From an uncultured Maribacter sp. (GTDB lineage: Bacteria > Bacteroidota > Bacteroidia > Flavobacteriales > Flavobacteriaceae): 64,000 nucleotides of DNA. The DNA lies in the NCBI GenBank assembly GCA_947504045.1, contig CANNFY010000001.1, forward strand, positions 1,054,001-1,118,000, written 5' to 3'. A program made the position numbers and the translations under genes. The notes under the pieces are model-generated. The model did not search any database. It was given only the letters and a program-made list of their open reading frames with translations, and was not told the origin of the DNA. Position 1 is the stretch's first letter. Each line of letters opens with the position of its first letter. Below, piece by piece: positions 17,510 through 25,946 of the stretch.

Positions 17510-20089
17510 ATGAAAAACTCAAACATTAGAAAAATGAAAAAAATGTACTTCGCACTTGCAGCCTTTTTAATGACTGCACTTGCATTTTCACAAGGAACTA
17601 TAACGGGTTCTGTAATTGACGGGGAAACAAATAGTCCATTACCAGGCGCAAATGTTATGGTAAAAGGAACAACTAATGGAACAGTAACTGATTTTGATGG
17701 TAACTTTTCAATAAATGCTTCAGCTTCAAGCGGAACTTTAGTAGTTTCTTACATAGGTTTCTCTAGCAAACAAGTATCTTTTACAATAGCAAATGGAGAC
17801 CTTAATTTAGGGAGCATATCTTTAATGCCAGATGCAAGTGCCTTAGATGAGGTAATTGTTTCAACGTACTCTTTAGCTGTAGATCGTAAAACTCCTGTTG
17901 CAGTTTCTACAATTAAAGCTGGAGAAATTGAATTAAAATTAGGAACTCAAGAATTTCCTGAAATTTTAAAATCTACTCCAGGTATATACGCTACTAAATC
18001 TGGTGGTGGTTTTGGTGACGGTAGAGTTAATATTAGAGGATTTAGTTCTGAAAATGTTGCTGTAATGATAAACGGTATTCCAGTAAACGACATGGAAAAC
18101 GGTAGAGTTTTCTGGTCTAACTGGGCAGGTTTAGGAGATGTTACTAGTGCAATGCAAGTACAAAGAGGTTTAGGAGCTTCAAAAATTGCAGTACCTTCTA
18201 TTGGTGGTACAATAAACGTAGTAACAAAAACCACAGATGTTGTAGAAGGTGGTAATGTAATTAGCTCTGTTGGTAATGATGGTTATTTAAAATATGGAGC
18301 AACATACTCTACAGGTTTATTAGATAATGGTTTTGCGGTAACAGTTTCTGGTGCTAAAACCGAAGGAGATGGTTATGTAGATGGAACAGAATTTTCAGGA
18401 ATTTCTTATTTTGTAAATATATCTAAGCAAATAAATGATGCGCATGAGTTATCTTTCTCTGCTTTTGGTGCAAAACAAAGACACGGGCAAAGACAAAACA
18501 GACAACTTATCCAAACTTATAGAAATAGTGAAAACGATAGAAAATTTAATGCAGATTGGGGTTATAAGAACGGACAAATAACACACCAAGAAGATAACTT
18601 TTATCACAAACCACAAATGTCTTTAAACCACTATTGGGACATTAATGAAAATACAAATTTATCAACAGTAGTTTACGCATCTTTCGGTTCTGGAGGAGGA
18701 GGCGGTACCGCTGGTACTAATAAATTTTCTTTTGATGATACAGGATTTAGCGAATATAGAGATGGTTTATATGGACCTATAGATTTTGATAAAATTGTTG
18801 ATGAGAATATTGCAGCAGGAGCAAATGGTGCAGAAACGTATTTAAGAGCTTCTCGTAACGATCATAATTGGTACGGAGTTTTATCAACATTAAAAACTAA
18901 TTTATCGGACAAACTAGTATTTTTAGGAGGTTTAGATTACAGAAACTATAAAGGTATTCACTTTTCAGAAGTAACAGATTTATTAGGTGCTCAATATGCA
19001 TTAGATGATGGTAATGTAAATAACCCAAATGCAATTTTACAAGTAGGAGACAAAAGAGATTATTTTAATGATGGTCTAGTAGGTTGGTTAGGTGCCTTTG
19101 CTCAATTAGAATATGATGTAAATGATAAAGTAAATACTTTTATATCTCTTGCGGCATCTAATACAGGTTATAAGAGAGTAGATTATTTTAATTACTTAGA
19201 TTCTGATCCATTACAAGAAACAGATCGTTATAATTTCTTTGGATATAGTGCTAAAGGTGGTGCAAACTATAGAATAGATGATAAGCACAACATTTTTGCT
19301 AATTTAGGTTATTTTGAAAAAGCTGCTGATTTTGATGCTGTTTTTCAAAACTTTGATAATGAGCATATAAATGAAGATGCTGAAAACCAAAAAATTACAA
19401 GTTTCGAGTTAGGTTACGGTTACCGTACTTCTAAATTATCAGGTAATATTAACTTATATAGAACAACTTGGAATGATAGAACAGAAACTGTAGGTTTTCA
19501 ACAACCAGATGGAACAAATGCTTTTGCAAACATTTTAGGAGTAAATGCAATTCACCAAGGTATAGAACTTGACTTTATATACAGAGCTTCAGAAAAATTT
19601 AGTTTAACAGGTATGCTATCTTTAGGAGATTGGAGATGGGATAGCGATGTAACTGATGTTCAAATTCTTGATGAAGATCAAAATTTAATTGAAACTGTAA
19701 ACCTTTTTATTAAAGATTTACATGTTGGTGATGCTGCACAAACAACATTAGCTTTAGGTGTAAACTATAATTTTGGCCCTAAAACTAAGTTAATTGTAGA
19801 TTATAACTATTACGATAATTTATATGCAGATTTTGACCCAAGTGATCGTGGAACAGAAGGTGCTCCAGATGCATGGAAATTACCATCTTACGGTTTATTT
19901 GATGCAGCAATAACACACGGTTTTAACTTTGGACCTTTTGATACTACAATTACAGCTAGAATGAATAACGTGTTTGATACTAGATACGTAACAGATGCGC
20001 AAGACGGTACAGGTTCTGTTGCCGAAACAGCATTAGTATATTACGGTTTTGGTAGAACATTTAGCCTTGGGGCAAAACTTAACTTTTAA
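17510..20089 (+). CDS. TonB-dependent receptor with CarboxypepD_reg-like domain
   Basis: 859 residues. A signal peptide (cut near AFSQ) is followed by a carboxypeptidase-regulatory-like domain (TGSVIDGETNSPLPGANVMVKGT..., about 27-110). The plug (about 120-240) contains VNIRGF, the conserved GRVFWSNWAGLGDV segment and GGTINVVTK. The barrel ends in LGAKLNF. A second Met at 17534 (MKKMYFA) is an alternative start with a more compact signal. It is followed 11 bp later by a lipoprotein, as SusC-type receptors are by their surface partners. The downstream endonuclease hints at uptake of nucleic-acid breakdown products, which is inference. Confidence 0.92.
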   Translation: MKNSNIRKMKKMYFALAAFLMTALAFSQGTITGSVIDGETNSPLPGANVMVKGTTNGTVTDFDGNFSINASASSGTLVVSYIGFSSKQVSFTIANGDLNLGSISLMPDASALDEVIVSTYSLAVDRKTPVAVSTIKAGEIELKLGTQEFPEILKSTPGIYATKSGGGFGDGRVNIRGFSSENVAVMINGIPVNDMENGRVFWSNWAGLGDVTSAMQVQRGLGASKIAVPSIGGTINVVTKTTDVVEGGNVISSVGNDGYLKYGATYSTGLLDNGFAVTVSGAKTEGDGYVDGTEFSGISYFVNISKQINDAHELSFSAFGAKQRHGQRQNRQLIQTYRNSENDRKFNADWGYKNGQITHQEDNFYHKPQMSLNHYWDINENTNLSTVVYASFGSGGGGGTAGTNKFSFDDTGFSEYRDGLYGPIDFDKIVDENIAAGANGAETYLRASRNDHNWYGVLSTLKTNLSDKLVFLGGLDYRNYKGIHFSEVTDLLGAQYALDDGNVNNPNAILQVGDKRDYFNDGLVGWLGAFAQLEYDVNDKVNTFISLAASNTGYKRVDYFNYLDSDPLQETDRYNFFGYSAKGGANYRIDDKHNIFANLGYFEKAADFDAVFQNFDNEHINEDAENQKITSFELGYGYRTSKLSGNINLYRTTWNDRTETVGFQQPDGTNAFANILGVNAIHQGIELDFIYRASEKFSLTGMLSLGDWRWDSDVTDVQILDEDQNLIETVNLFIKDLHVGDAAQTTLALGVNYNFGPKTKLIVDYNYYDNLYADFDPSDRGTEGAPDAWKLPSYGLFDAAITHGFNFGPFDTTITARMNNVFDTRYVTDAQDGTGSVAETALVYYGFGRTFSLGAKLNF

Positions 20090-20100
20090 AAAAAATTAAA

Positions 20101-21252
20101 ATGAAAAAAGCAATTTTTTGTTTAGCAATAATAGGATCATTTTTAACAAGTTGTGATCCTTTAGAAGATATTAATGATACTCTTGATGCTCAAGAGACTT
20201 CAATAGTAGGGGATAATACATACACACTTTCTGATGATGATTATGATACTTTAGAAAAATCTTTTGGCAACTTTAACTCAACAGATGAGGCTAAAGAATT
20301 AATACCAGAGTTATTAAGTTCTTTATTTCCAGTTTGGGGTTCAGGATCAAGCTCTTTGGTAACTTATAATGTATATTCACCCTTAGAAACTGAAGATTTT
20401 TTATATCGTTATACTGTAACAGATGATGATTATGATAATAATCCTGAAACTGCTCAGTATAATAACTTTGATGATGAAGATCAGATATATACTTTTTTAG
20501 ATACTAAATATACTGCTCCAGAAGAAGGAGATTTAGTTTCTTTAACTTATGAGTTTTTCAACGGTAGTACAAATACTTTAAACAACGGTTTCTTTTATAC
20601 AAATGGAAACTGGGAATTTATTCAAGGTTTTACGGATGATGAATATACAGCTATGGGAGAAGGTTTTCCTAACTTTAGTTCAGAAGATGAAGCGGAAACT
20701 AAAATTCCTATTTTTCTTGAAGATAAATTTAAATTCGAATCTAAAGAAGCTGGTGATGTAGAAGCTATTATGTACAAGTTGTATACTACAGATGAGTATG
20801 ATTTAGACGGTGATGGTAGTACAGAAGATAATACTACAGTAAGTTTCATTAGCTATTTTATTTATGATGGTTCATCTTGGTCAGCACGTTCTAGTGAAAT
20901 TCAAGAAACACTTCAATTTGGTCATGATGGAGAATCTTGGGTGCCAGATAATACAATTAAATATACTTTAGGATCTGCTGATTATGCTTTTATTGGAAAT
21001 GCATTGAGCTCACAGTATCCGTCTCCAACAGCTAGTGCAATAAATTATAGTAATTTTGATAGAAGGTCTGGGAACTCTGCCGAATGGACAGATGAAATGT
21101 TATTAGAAGCATTCAATTTGTTATTAGATAATATTGATCCTGATGCTGAAGAAGCTCAAAAGTATTTAATTTCATTTGATATTTATAATGGATCTAACGC
21201 TATCGAGTCTTTAAGTGTAATAAAAACTGAAGGAGTTTGGGTTTTTAATTAA
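20101..21252 (+). CDS. Acidic repeat lipoprotein, probable receptor partner
   Basis: 383 residues with lipobox LTSC (Cys18), so probably lipid-anchored. The mature protein is very acidic and contains three related segments that begin with YTLSDDDYDTLEKSFGNF, FTDDEYTAMGEGFPNF and YTLGSADYAFIGNAL, each followed by a helix and a short beta stretch. It looks like a repeated domain of about 120 residues. I do not recognise the family. Its place 11 bp after a TonB receptor suggests a surface-exposed partner that captures the substrate. The acidic face could bind cations. Confidence 0.8.
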   Translation: MKKAIFCLAIIGSFLTSCDPLEDINDTLDAQETSIVGDNTYTLSDDDYDTLEKSFGNFNSTDEAKELIPELLSSLFPVWGSGSSSLVTYNVYSPLETEDFLYRYTVTDDDYDNNPETAQYNNFDDEDQIYTFLDTKYTAPEEGDLVSLTYEFFNGSTNTLNNGFFYTNGNWEFIQGFTDDEYTAMGEGFPNFSSEDEAETKIPIFLEDKFKFESKEAGDVEAIMYKLYTTDEYDLDGDGSTEDNTTVSFISYFIYDGSSWSARSSEIQETLQFGHDGESWVPDNTIKYTLGSADYAFIGNALSSQYPSPTASAINYSNFDRRSGNSAEWTDEMLLEAFNLLLDNIDPDAEEAQKYLISFDIYNGSNAIESLSVIKTEGVWVFN

Positions 21253-21273
21253 GAATAAATATTTAATAATACT

Positions 21274-21310
21274 AAACCTCTATAGTATGTACATACTATA
21301 GAGGTTTTTT
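21274..21310. terminator. 17-bp perfect inverted-repeat terminator
   Basis: A palindrome with arms 21274-21290 and 21291-21307 begins AAACCTCTATAG and ends in a T-tract. It terminates the receptor/lipoprotein transcript. Confidence 0.88.
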
Positions 21311-21324
21311 AATAAATTTGGTGA

Positions 21325-22683
21325 ATGAAAGAATCTATACTTTTAATTTTATTTTGCATTTTATTTATTAGATGTAGTAGCGAAAATGTTATAAATGAAC
21401 AAGATGAAGATGATTCAGAAATCATCCTTAGTTCTATAGCTGTTGACGATACTTTTACTGGCATAGAAGATCAAGAAATTATTATATCTAATTTACTTAT
21501 AAACGATACTATAGAGAACAATGCACGTATAACGTCTTTTGATACAGTAAGTACTGAAGGAGCAACAATTGTTGATAATAGAAATAATACGTATTCTTAT
21601 ATTCCTGTAAATGCTTTTATAGGAACAGATACCTTTACCTATACAATTTGTGATTTTGAAGACCCTCAAAACTGTTCTACAGCAACTGTTACAATTAATT
21701 TACAAGATGAAGGAACACCTATTGCCGTAGAAGATGTATATTATACTTTAGAAAATACTGCAATTGAAATTAATGATGCTTTGCTTAATGATGACACAAT
21801 AGATAATTCAACCCTTTTTTCAATTGACAATTTAAATACTCAAGGTACTGTTGAAATAAATACATCTAGTGAAATTATTTATACCCCTCAAAATAACTTT
21901 ATTGGAACGGATACATTTACATACACTATTTGTGATGATGATTTACCAGAAAACAGTTGTTCTACTACAACAATTTCAATAAATGTTTTAGAAGCTATAT
22001 CTTTTAATATTCCTTCAAATTTAGAATATTACTATAATGATTTAGCATTGTCAGAAGATGCATCTATTAGTTTAGAACAATTACAAAACCATGTGTCTAA
22101 AAATCATACAACTATATTATCATACGGTCAAAGACATAATTTTTTATATAATGCTGATGCCGATTTAGAAAATCAAGACAACGTAATATTAATGTATTCT
22201 GGAGAAAGTAGATATTGGGAAGAATATACATCAGGTACAAATTCTTATACTCCTCAAACATTTAATACAGAACATATATATCCACAGTCATTATTAAATT
22301 CTGAGGATGCGGTTACAGATTTACACCATTTAAGAGCTACAGATGCTAATGTAAATTCAGAAAGGTTAAATTACCCTTTTACAGAAGGTAGTGGTTCTTA
22401 TGTTTTAGTAAACGATAATAGTTGGTATCCTGGAGATGAATGGAAAGGTGATGTAGCAAGAATGATTTTTTATTTAAATATCAGATATGGAGAAACTTTT
22501 TCTAGAGTTGGCACCCTAGAAATGTTTTTAAAATGGAATATTGAAGATCCTGTGTCTGATTTTGAAGAACAAAGAAACGCTATAATAGAAGGGGCACAAG
22601 GAAACAGAAATCCTTTTATTGATAACCCGTACATTGCAACGCTTATATGGGGAGGTAATCCTGCAGAAAATAAGTGGGAATAA
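21325..22683 (+). CDS. Surface endonuclease I with two Ig-like repeats
   Basis: 452 residues. Lipobox FIRC (Cys17) marks a lipoprotein. Two tandem Ig/cadherin-like repeats (about 38-130 and 135-225) each contain a GTDTFTYTIC motif. The C-terminal domain (about 228-452) is an endonuclease I (EndA/NucM) domain with NTEHIYPQSLL and DLHHLRATDANVNSERLNYPF, which carry the ββα-metal catalytic His and metal-binding Asn/His. It should degrade extracellular DNA or RNA at the cell surface. The preceding receptor and lipoprotein could import the products, or the DNA could serve as a phosphate source. Confidence 0.9.
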   Translation: MKESILLILFCILFIRCSSENVINEQDEDDSEIILSSIAVDDTFTGIEDQEIIISNLLINDTIENNARITSFDTVSTEGATIVDNRNNTYSYIPVNAFIGTDTFTYTICDFEDPQNCSTATVTINLQDEGTPIAVEDVYYTLENTAIEINDALLNDDTIDNSTLFSIDNLNTQGTVEINTSSEIIYTPQNNFIGTDTFTYTICDDDLPENSCSTTTISINVLEAISFNIPSNLEYYYNDLALSEDASISLEQLQNHVSKNHTTILSYGQRHNFLYNADADLENQDNVILMYSGESRYWEEYTSGTNSYTPQTFNTEHIYPQSLLNSEDAVTDLHHLRATDANVNSERLNYPFTEGSGSYVLVNDNSWYPGDEWKGDVARMIFYLNIRYGETFSRVGTLEMFLKWNIEDPVSDFEEQRNAIIEGAQGNRNPFIDNPYIATLIWGGNPAENKWE

Positions 22684-22690
22684 TTTTTAT

Positions 22691-22716
22691 AAACCCTGCT
22701 ATTAGCAGGGTTTTTT
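22691..22716 (+). terminator. Intrinsic terminator after endonuclease I gene
   Basis: AAACCCTGCT (22691-22700) pairs with AGCAGGGTTT (22704-22713), followed by Ts. It shows that the next gene must start after it. Confidence 0.92.
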
Positions 22717-22752
22717 ATGCCTAAATTTTATTACTTTTATAAAAAAATAACT

Positions 22753-23190
22753 ATGGAAATTATAAAAACTCTTCACTCTTCTTTAGCATATGTTGCATTA
22801 GCTGTTTTATTCTTAGCAGTTGCTAACGCTATTATTGGTTTAGCTAGTAATAAAGTGTTTACAATGGCTAAAGATTTGCGTATAAGTTTATTTGCAATGA
22901 TTTTATGTCACATACAATTGCTTGTTGGTTTAATATTATATTTTGTGTCTGCAAATGGTTTAAATGCCATTAGAGAGCTTGGTATGGGAGGTTTAAATTC
23001 TGCAGCCAGACTTTTGGCAGTAGAACACCCGTTTATTAATATTATAGCATTAGTTTTAATTACTATTGGTTGGTCTCGTCATAAGAAGTTTGTTGAAGGA
23101 GACAAAAAATTTAAAAGTATAGCAACATTTTACGGTATTGGATTAATATTAATATTAAGCAGAATTCCTTGGGGTCAATGGTTTGCTTAA
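22753..23190 (+). CDS. Conserved four-helix membrane protein
   Basis: 145 residues starting at MEIIKTLHSSLAYVAL. An upstream in-frame ATG at 22717 abuts the terminator of the previous gene, so the Met at 22753 is chosen. Four hydrophobic helices are visible, with conserved-looking His in or near them (TLHSS, CHIQL, EHPF) and a C-terminal RIPWGQW motif. This resembles small cytochrome-b-like membrane proteins of Bacteroidota, but haem binding is not shown and I give no function. Confidence 0.78.
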   Translation: MEIIKTLHSSLAYVALAVLFLAVANAIIGLASNKVFTMAKDLRISLFAMILCHIQLLVGLILYFVSANGLNAIRELGMGGLNSAARLLAVEHPFINIIALVLITIGWSRHKKFVEGDKKFKSIATFYGIGLILILSRIPWGQWFA

Positions 23191-23217
23191 GCATATGTAA
23201 TAAACATTTAATTTGAA

Positions 23218-23246
23218 AATCCTTTTTCTTTGTAAAAAGGATTTTT
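23218..23246 (+). terminator. Intrinsic terminator
   Basis: AATCCTTTTT (23218-23227) pairs with AAAAAGGATT (23234-23243), followed by a T-run, downstream of the four-helix membrane protein gene. Confidence 0.85.
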
Positions 23247-23316
23247 TATTACCATTGTTTTAAATAGAATAGGCAAAATTAATTAAAGACTATTTCCTCT
23301 AATTTTTTTAAACTAC

Positions 23317-24096
23317 ATGACAGTTATTTTAAATACTATTCGTAAAAGTATTTTACTATTACTTTTTTTCTTTAGTTATTATCTTCAAGCGCAGTTGGTT
23401 AATATTGAATCTAAACGTATGCATACAGATTCATTAAGGTTTGTTTTAAATGCAGATATGCTTTTTAATTATACCGATAATAATGGAGCATATATACTTC
23501 AAATACGCTCTAATGTAGGCGCACAATTAAAATCTAAAAACCTTAAGAGCATTTATTTTTTAATAGGTAATATAAATTTAATAAGGTCTAGAAACGAAGA
23601 TTTTCAAAATGCATATTTTGTGCACGCAAGATATAACTACAAGATTTCTAAGTTATTACGTGTAGAGTCTTTTTTGCAAAACCAGAATAACAAAAAACTT
23701 ACTATTAACGAAAGAAACTTATTTGGATTAGGGTTAAGATTTAAGCTTTTTTCTACTACCAATACACAAGCATATTTGGGTAATGCATATATGTACGAAA
23801 CAGAAAAAATTAGTTCTACAGATCAAAAACTTTATAATCACAGAAATAGCAGTTATATATCTTTAAATCAATCTTTTAAAAAGATAAGCCTTAATATAAC
23901 CGGTACTTTATATTTTCAACCTTTGTATAGTAATATTAGTAATCATAGGGTGCTAAGTCAATTCAAAGCAGATTTGCCACTTACAAAAAAGATTAGTTTT
24001 TCGGCTTTATATAACCATTCTGTAATTAACTTTAACTCGGACTTAGAAGACAATAAATTTTCAAATGTAAACTTTGGCTTTACATTAAAACTTTAA
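23317..24096 (+). CDS. Probable outer-membrane protein, DUF481-like
   Basis: 259 residues with an N-terminal signal (cut near LQAQ) and alternating strand pattern throughout (for example FVLNADMLFNYTDNNG, LFGLGLRFKLF, final FGFTLKL). This fits the DUF481 type of small beta-barrels, by resemblance only. It converges on the endonuclease/exonuclease/phosphatase gene with a 13-bp gap. No substrate clue is visible. Confidence 0.7.
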   Translation: MTVILNTIRKSILLLLFFFSYYLQAQLVNIESKRMHTDSLRFVLNADMLFNYTDNNGAYILQIRSNVGAQLKSKNLKSIYFLIGNINLIRSRNEDFQNAYFVHARYNYKISKLLRVESFLQNQNNKKLTINERNLFGLGLRFKLFSTTNTQAYLGNAYMYETEKISSTDQKLYNHRNSSYISLNQSFKKISLNITGTLYFQPLYSNISNHRVLSQFKADLPLTKKISFSALYNHSVINFNSDLEDNKFSNVNFGFTLKL

Positions 24097-24109
24097 AAGT
24101 ATAGATAAT

Positions 24110-25162
24110 CTATTTTTTTATTAGATACATGTATACAGGAAAGTGATCACTGTAACCGCCAGCATAACTTCCGCCAGCATAAGTTCTATAGGGGTACCCT
24201 TTATATTTTCCATTTTGGTTTAGTAAATAAGGTGGATTGTAAACTCCTGTTTTCCAAAAAGTATATCCATCAGAAGAAACAGAATTGGTTACACTTTTTG
24301 TCATAAAAAATTGATCAAATAAATTCCATTTATCTCTATAAGCAAGAGTTCCAATTCCTTTCTTATAAAGTTTTTCCATGGGGTTATACAAAGAGCCATC
24401 TTCTAGCTTTTTCTTTTTCCCATTGGTTCGTAGTATTTTTTTAAGACTAGGATCAGTGGGGTCATCATTTAAGTCTCCCATGCTAATAATTTTTGGGTTT
24501 ATTTCATTTTTAGAAATAGAATCTATAATATGTTTATTAAGTTTAGCAGCTTCTAATCTATTAGGCCTACTCCTTGCTTCGCCTCCACTTCTTGATGGCC
24601 AATGATTTACTATAAAGTGTATTTTATCAGAATCTAATAAGCCACTTACAACCAATTGGTCTCTAGTATAATCTCTATACCCTTCTTCGTTAAAAAGTAA
24701 AAGCCTATGGCTATTAAAACTATCAGGAATAAAAGCTTCTTTTTTATATAGTAAAGCTACATCTATACCTCTTTCGTCAGGAGAGTTAAAATGTATAATA
24801 CCATAATTTTTATTTTTTAAATTAGGATGATTTACCAAATCTTGTAATACTTGCAAGTTTTCTATTTCGCAAAGTCCAATAATATCTGGTGATGTATTGG
24901 TTGTTTTAGAACCAATTTTACTTAATACTTTAGTAATGTTTTCAATTTTAGTATTATATCTATCCAGGGTCCAATTATCTTTTCCAGAAGGGGTTCTGTC
25001 ATCATCTCTAGTTAGTGTATCGTTTGTAATGTCAAATAAGTTTTCAACATTATAAAATGCAATAGTTCGGACAGTATATTTCTTTTTTTCTTGACCGTGT
25101 GCAGAATATATAATTAGAAAAAAAATAAGAATATTCTTAATAAATAGAAAGGTATATTTCAT
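24110..25162 (-). CDS. Secreted endonuclease/exonuclease/phosphatase family protein
   Basis: 350 residues from the Met at 25162 (MKYTFLFIK), which gives a normal signal peptide cut near AHGQ; an upstream ATG at 25183 is less likely. The EEP fold motifs are present: FYNVENLFD, IIGLCEIEN (metal Glu), NHWPSRSGG, GDLNDDPTDPS and a C-terminal SDHFPV (catalytic His). It is probably a secreted nuclease or phosphodiesterase. It is divergent from the split TonB receptor with about 100 bp between them and is part of a neighbourhood rich in nucleases and receptors. Confidence 0.9.
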   Translation of the reverse strand: MKYTFLFIKNILIFFLIIYSAHGQEKKKYTVRTIAFYNVENLFDITNDTLTRDDDRTPSGKDNWTLDRYNTKIENITKVLSKIGSKTTNTSPDIIGLCEIENLQVLQDLVNHPNLKNKNYGIIHFNSPDERGIDVALLYKKEAFIPDSFNSHRLLLFNEEGYRDYTRDQLVVSGLLDSDKIHFIVNHWPSRSGGEARSRPNRLEAAKLNKHIIDSISKNEINPKIISMGDLNDDPTDPSLKKILRTNGKKKKLEDGSLYNPMEKLYKKGIGTLAYRDKWNLFDQFFMTKSVTNSVSSDGYTFWKTGVYNPPYLLNQNGKYKGYPYRTYAGGSYAGGYSDHFPVYMYLIKK

Positions 25163-25262
25163 AAAAAAATTAATATATAGCAAAAAAAGAGGGTTTTTTC
25201 ATACAATAATATGGGCATTTTTACTATTTGTAATATGCAACCATTAACCATAACCAAATATA

Positions 25263-25859
25263 ATGCGATATTTTGTATTGTTGCTATGGCTTTTTGCTTT
25301 ACAGTTTTTAGTGGCTCAAGAAAATTTTAGAATAACAGGTAAAGTTACATCCATAGTAAATCAAGAAATTCCTATTAATGCTACCCTTAGTATTAAAGAA
25401 AAACCTGCAGAAAGCCCAATAAATATATCAGGTAATTTTAATGTTTCTTTAAACATAGAGGGGTCTTTTATTCTAGAAATTAAAGCGTATAATTTTATAA
25501 GTAAGAGATTAGAACTAATAGGTAATGGGAAAGATATAGATCTAGGTATTATTTATTTAGAGCCAGATATTGTTATTGAAAAAGCTACTAATTTAATATC
25601 CTTATCTGATACAGATTTAGAAGATGATCAAGGGGTATCTATTACAGCAGGTTTATTACAGGCTACAAAAGATATTTTTTTAAATAGAGCTGCGTTTGAT
25701 TTTGGACAGGCTTTTTTTAGAGTTCGCGGGTATGATTCTCGTAATGGAAAGGTCTTAATTAACGGCATTCCTATGAACAAGTTAATAGACGGAAGGCCAC
25801 AATGGAACAATTGGAATTATTTATATGAATTATGTAAAAGTATTTTTATACGCCATTGA
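25263..25859 (+). pseudogene. TonB-dependent receptor, N-terminal fragment split by the element
   Basis: Host residues 1-184 (25263-25814) comprise a signal peptide (cut near LVAQ), a carboxypeptidase-regulatory-like domain and the start of the plug (FFRVRGYDS...INGIPMNKLIDGRPQWNNW). The last 14 codons and the TGA come from the inserted element. Codon 184 (TGG) is the crossover. Joined to 39060-41246 it gives an unbroken 912-residue receptor. In this integrated form the protein has no barrel and cannot work as a receptor. Confidence 0.95.
25813..25837. other. attL: core GG plus element half-site
   Basis: The GG core (25813-25814) is followed by a 23-bp half-site (25815-25837). This is the inverted counterpart, 19 of 23 positions, of the half-site at 39035-39057. 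To the left lies the host receptor gene. Confidence 0.88.
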
Positions 25860-25946
25860 TTGTATAAATTTAATAGTAATTAACTGACATGAAATGTTTA
25901 AATTTATTCTCCCCTTCTAGAATAAATATTTAAACCCTTTTATTAT

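Noticed and set aside
22717-23190. Longer start (22717) for the four-helix membrane protein
   Set aside because: It would begin directly after the T-tract of the previous terminator and add a non-hydrophobic Tyr/Lys stretch before the usual start.
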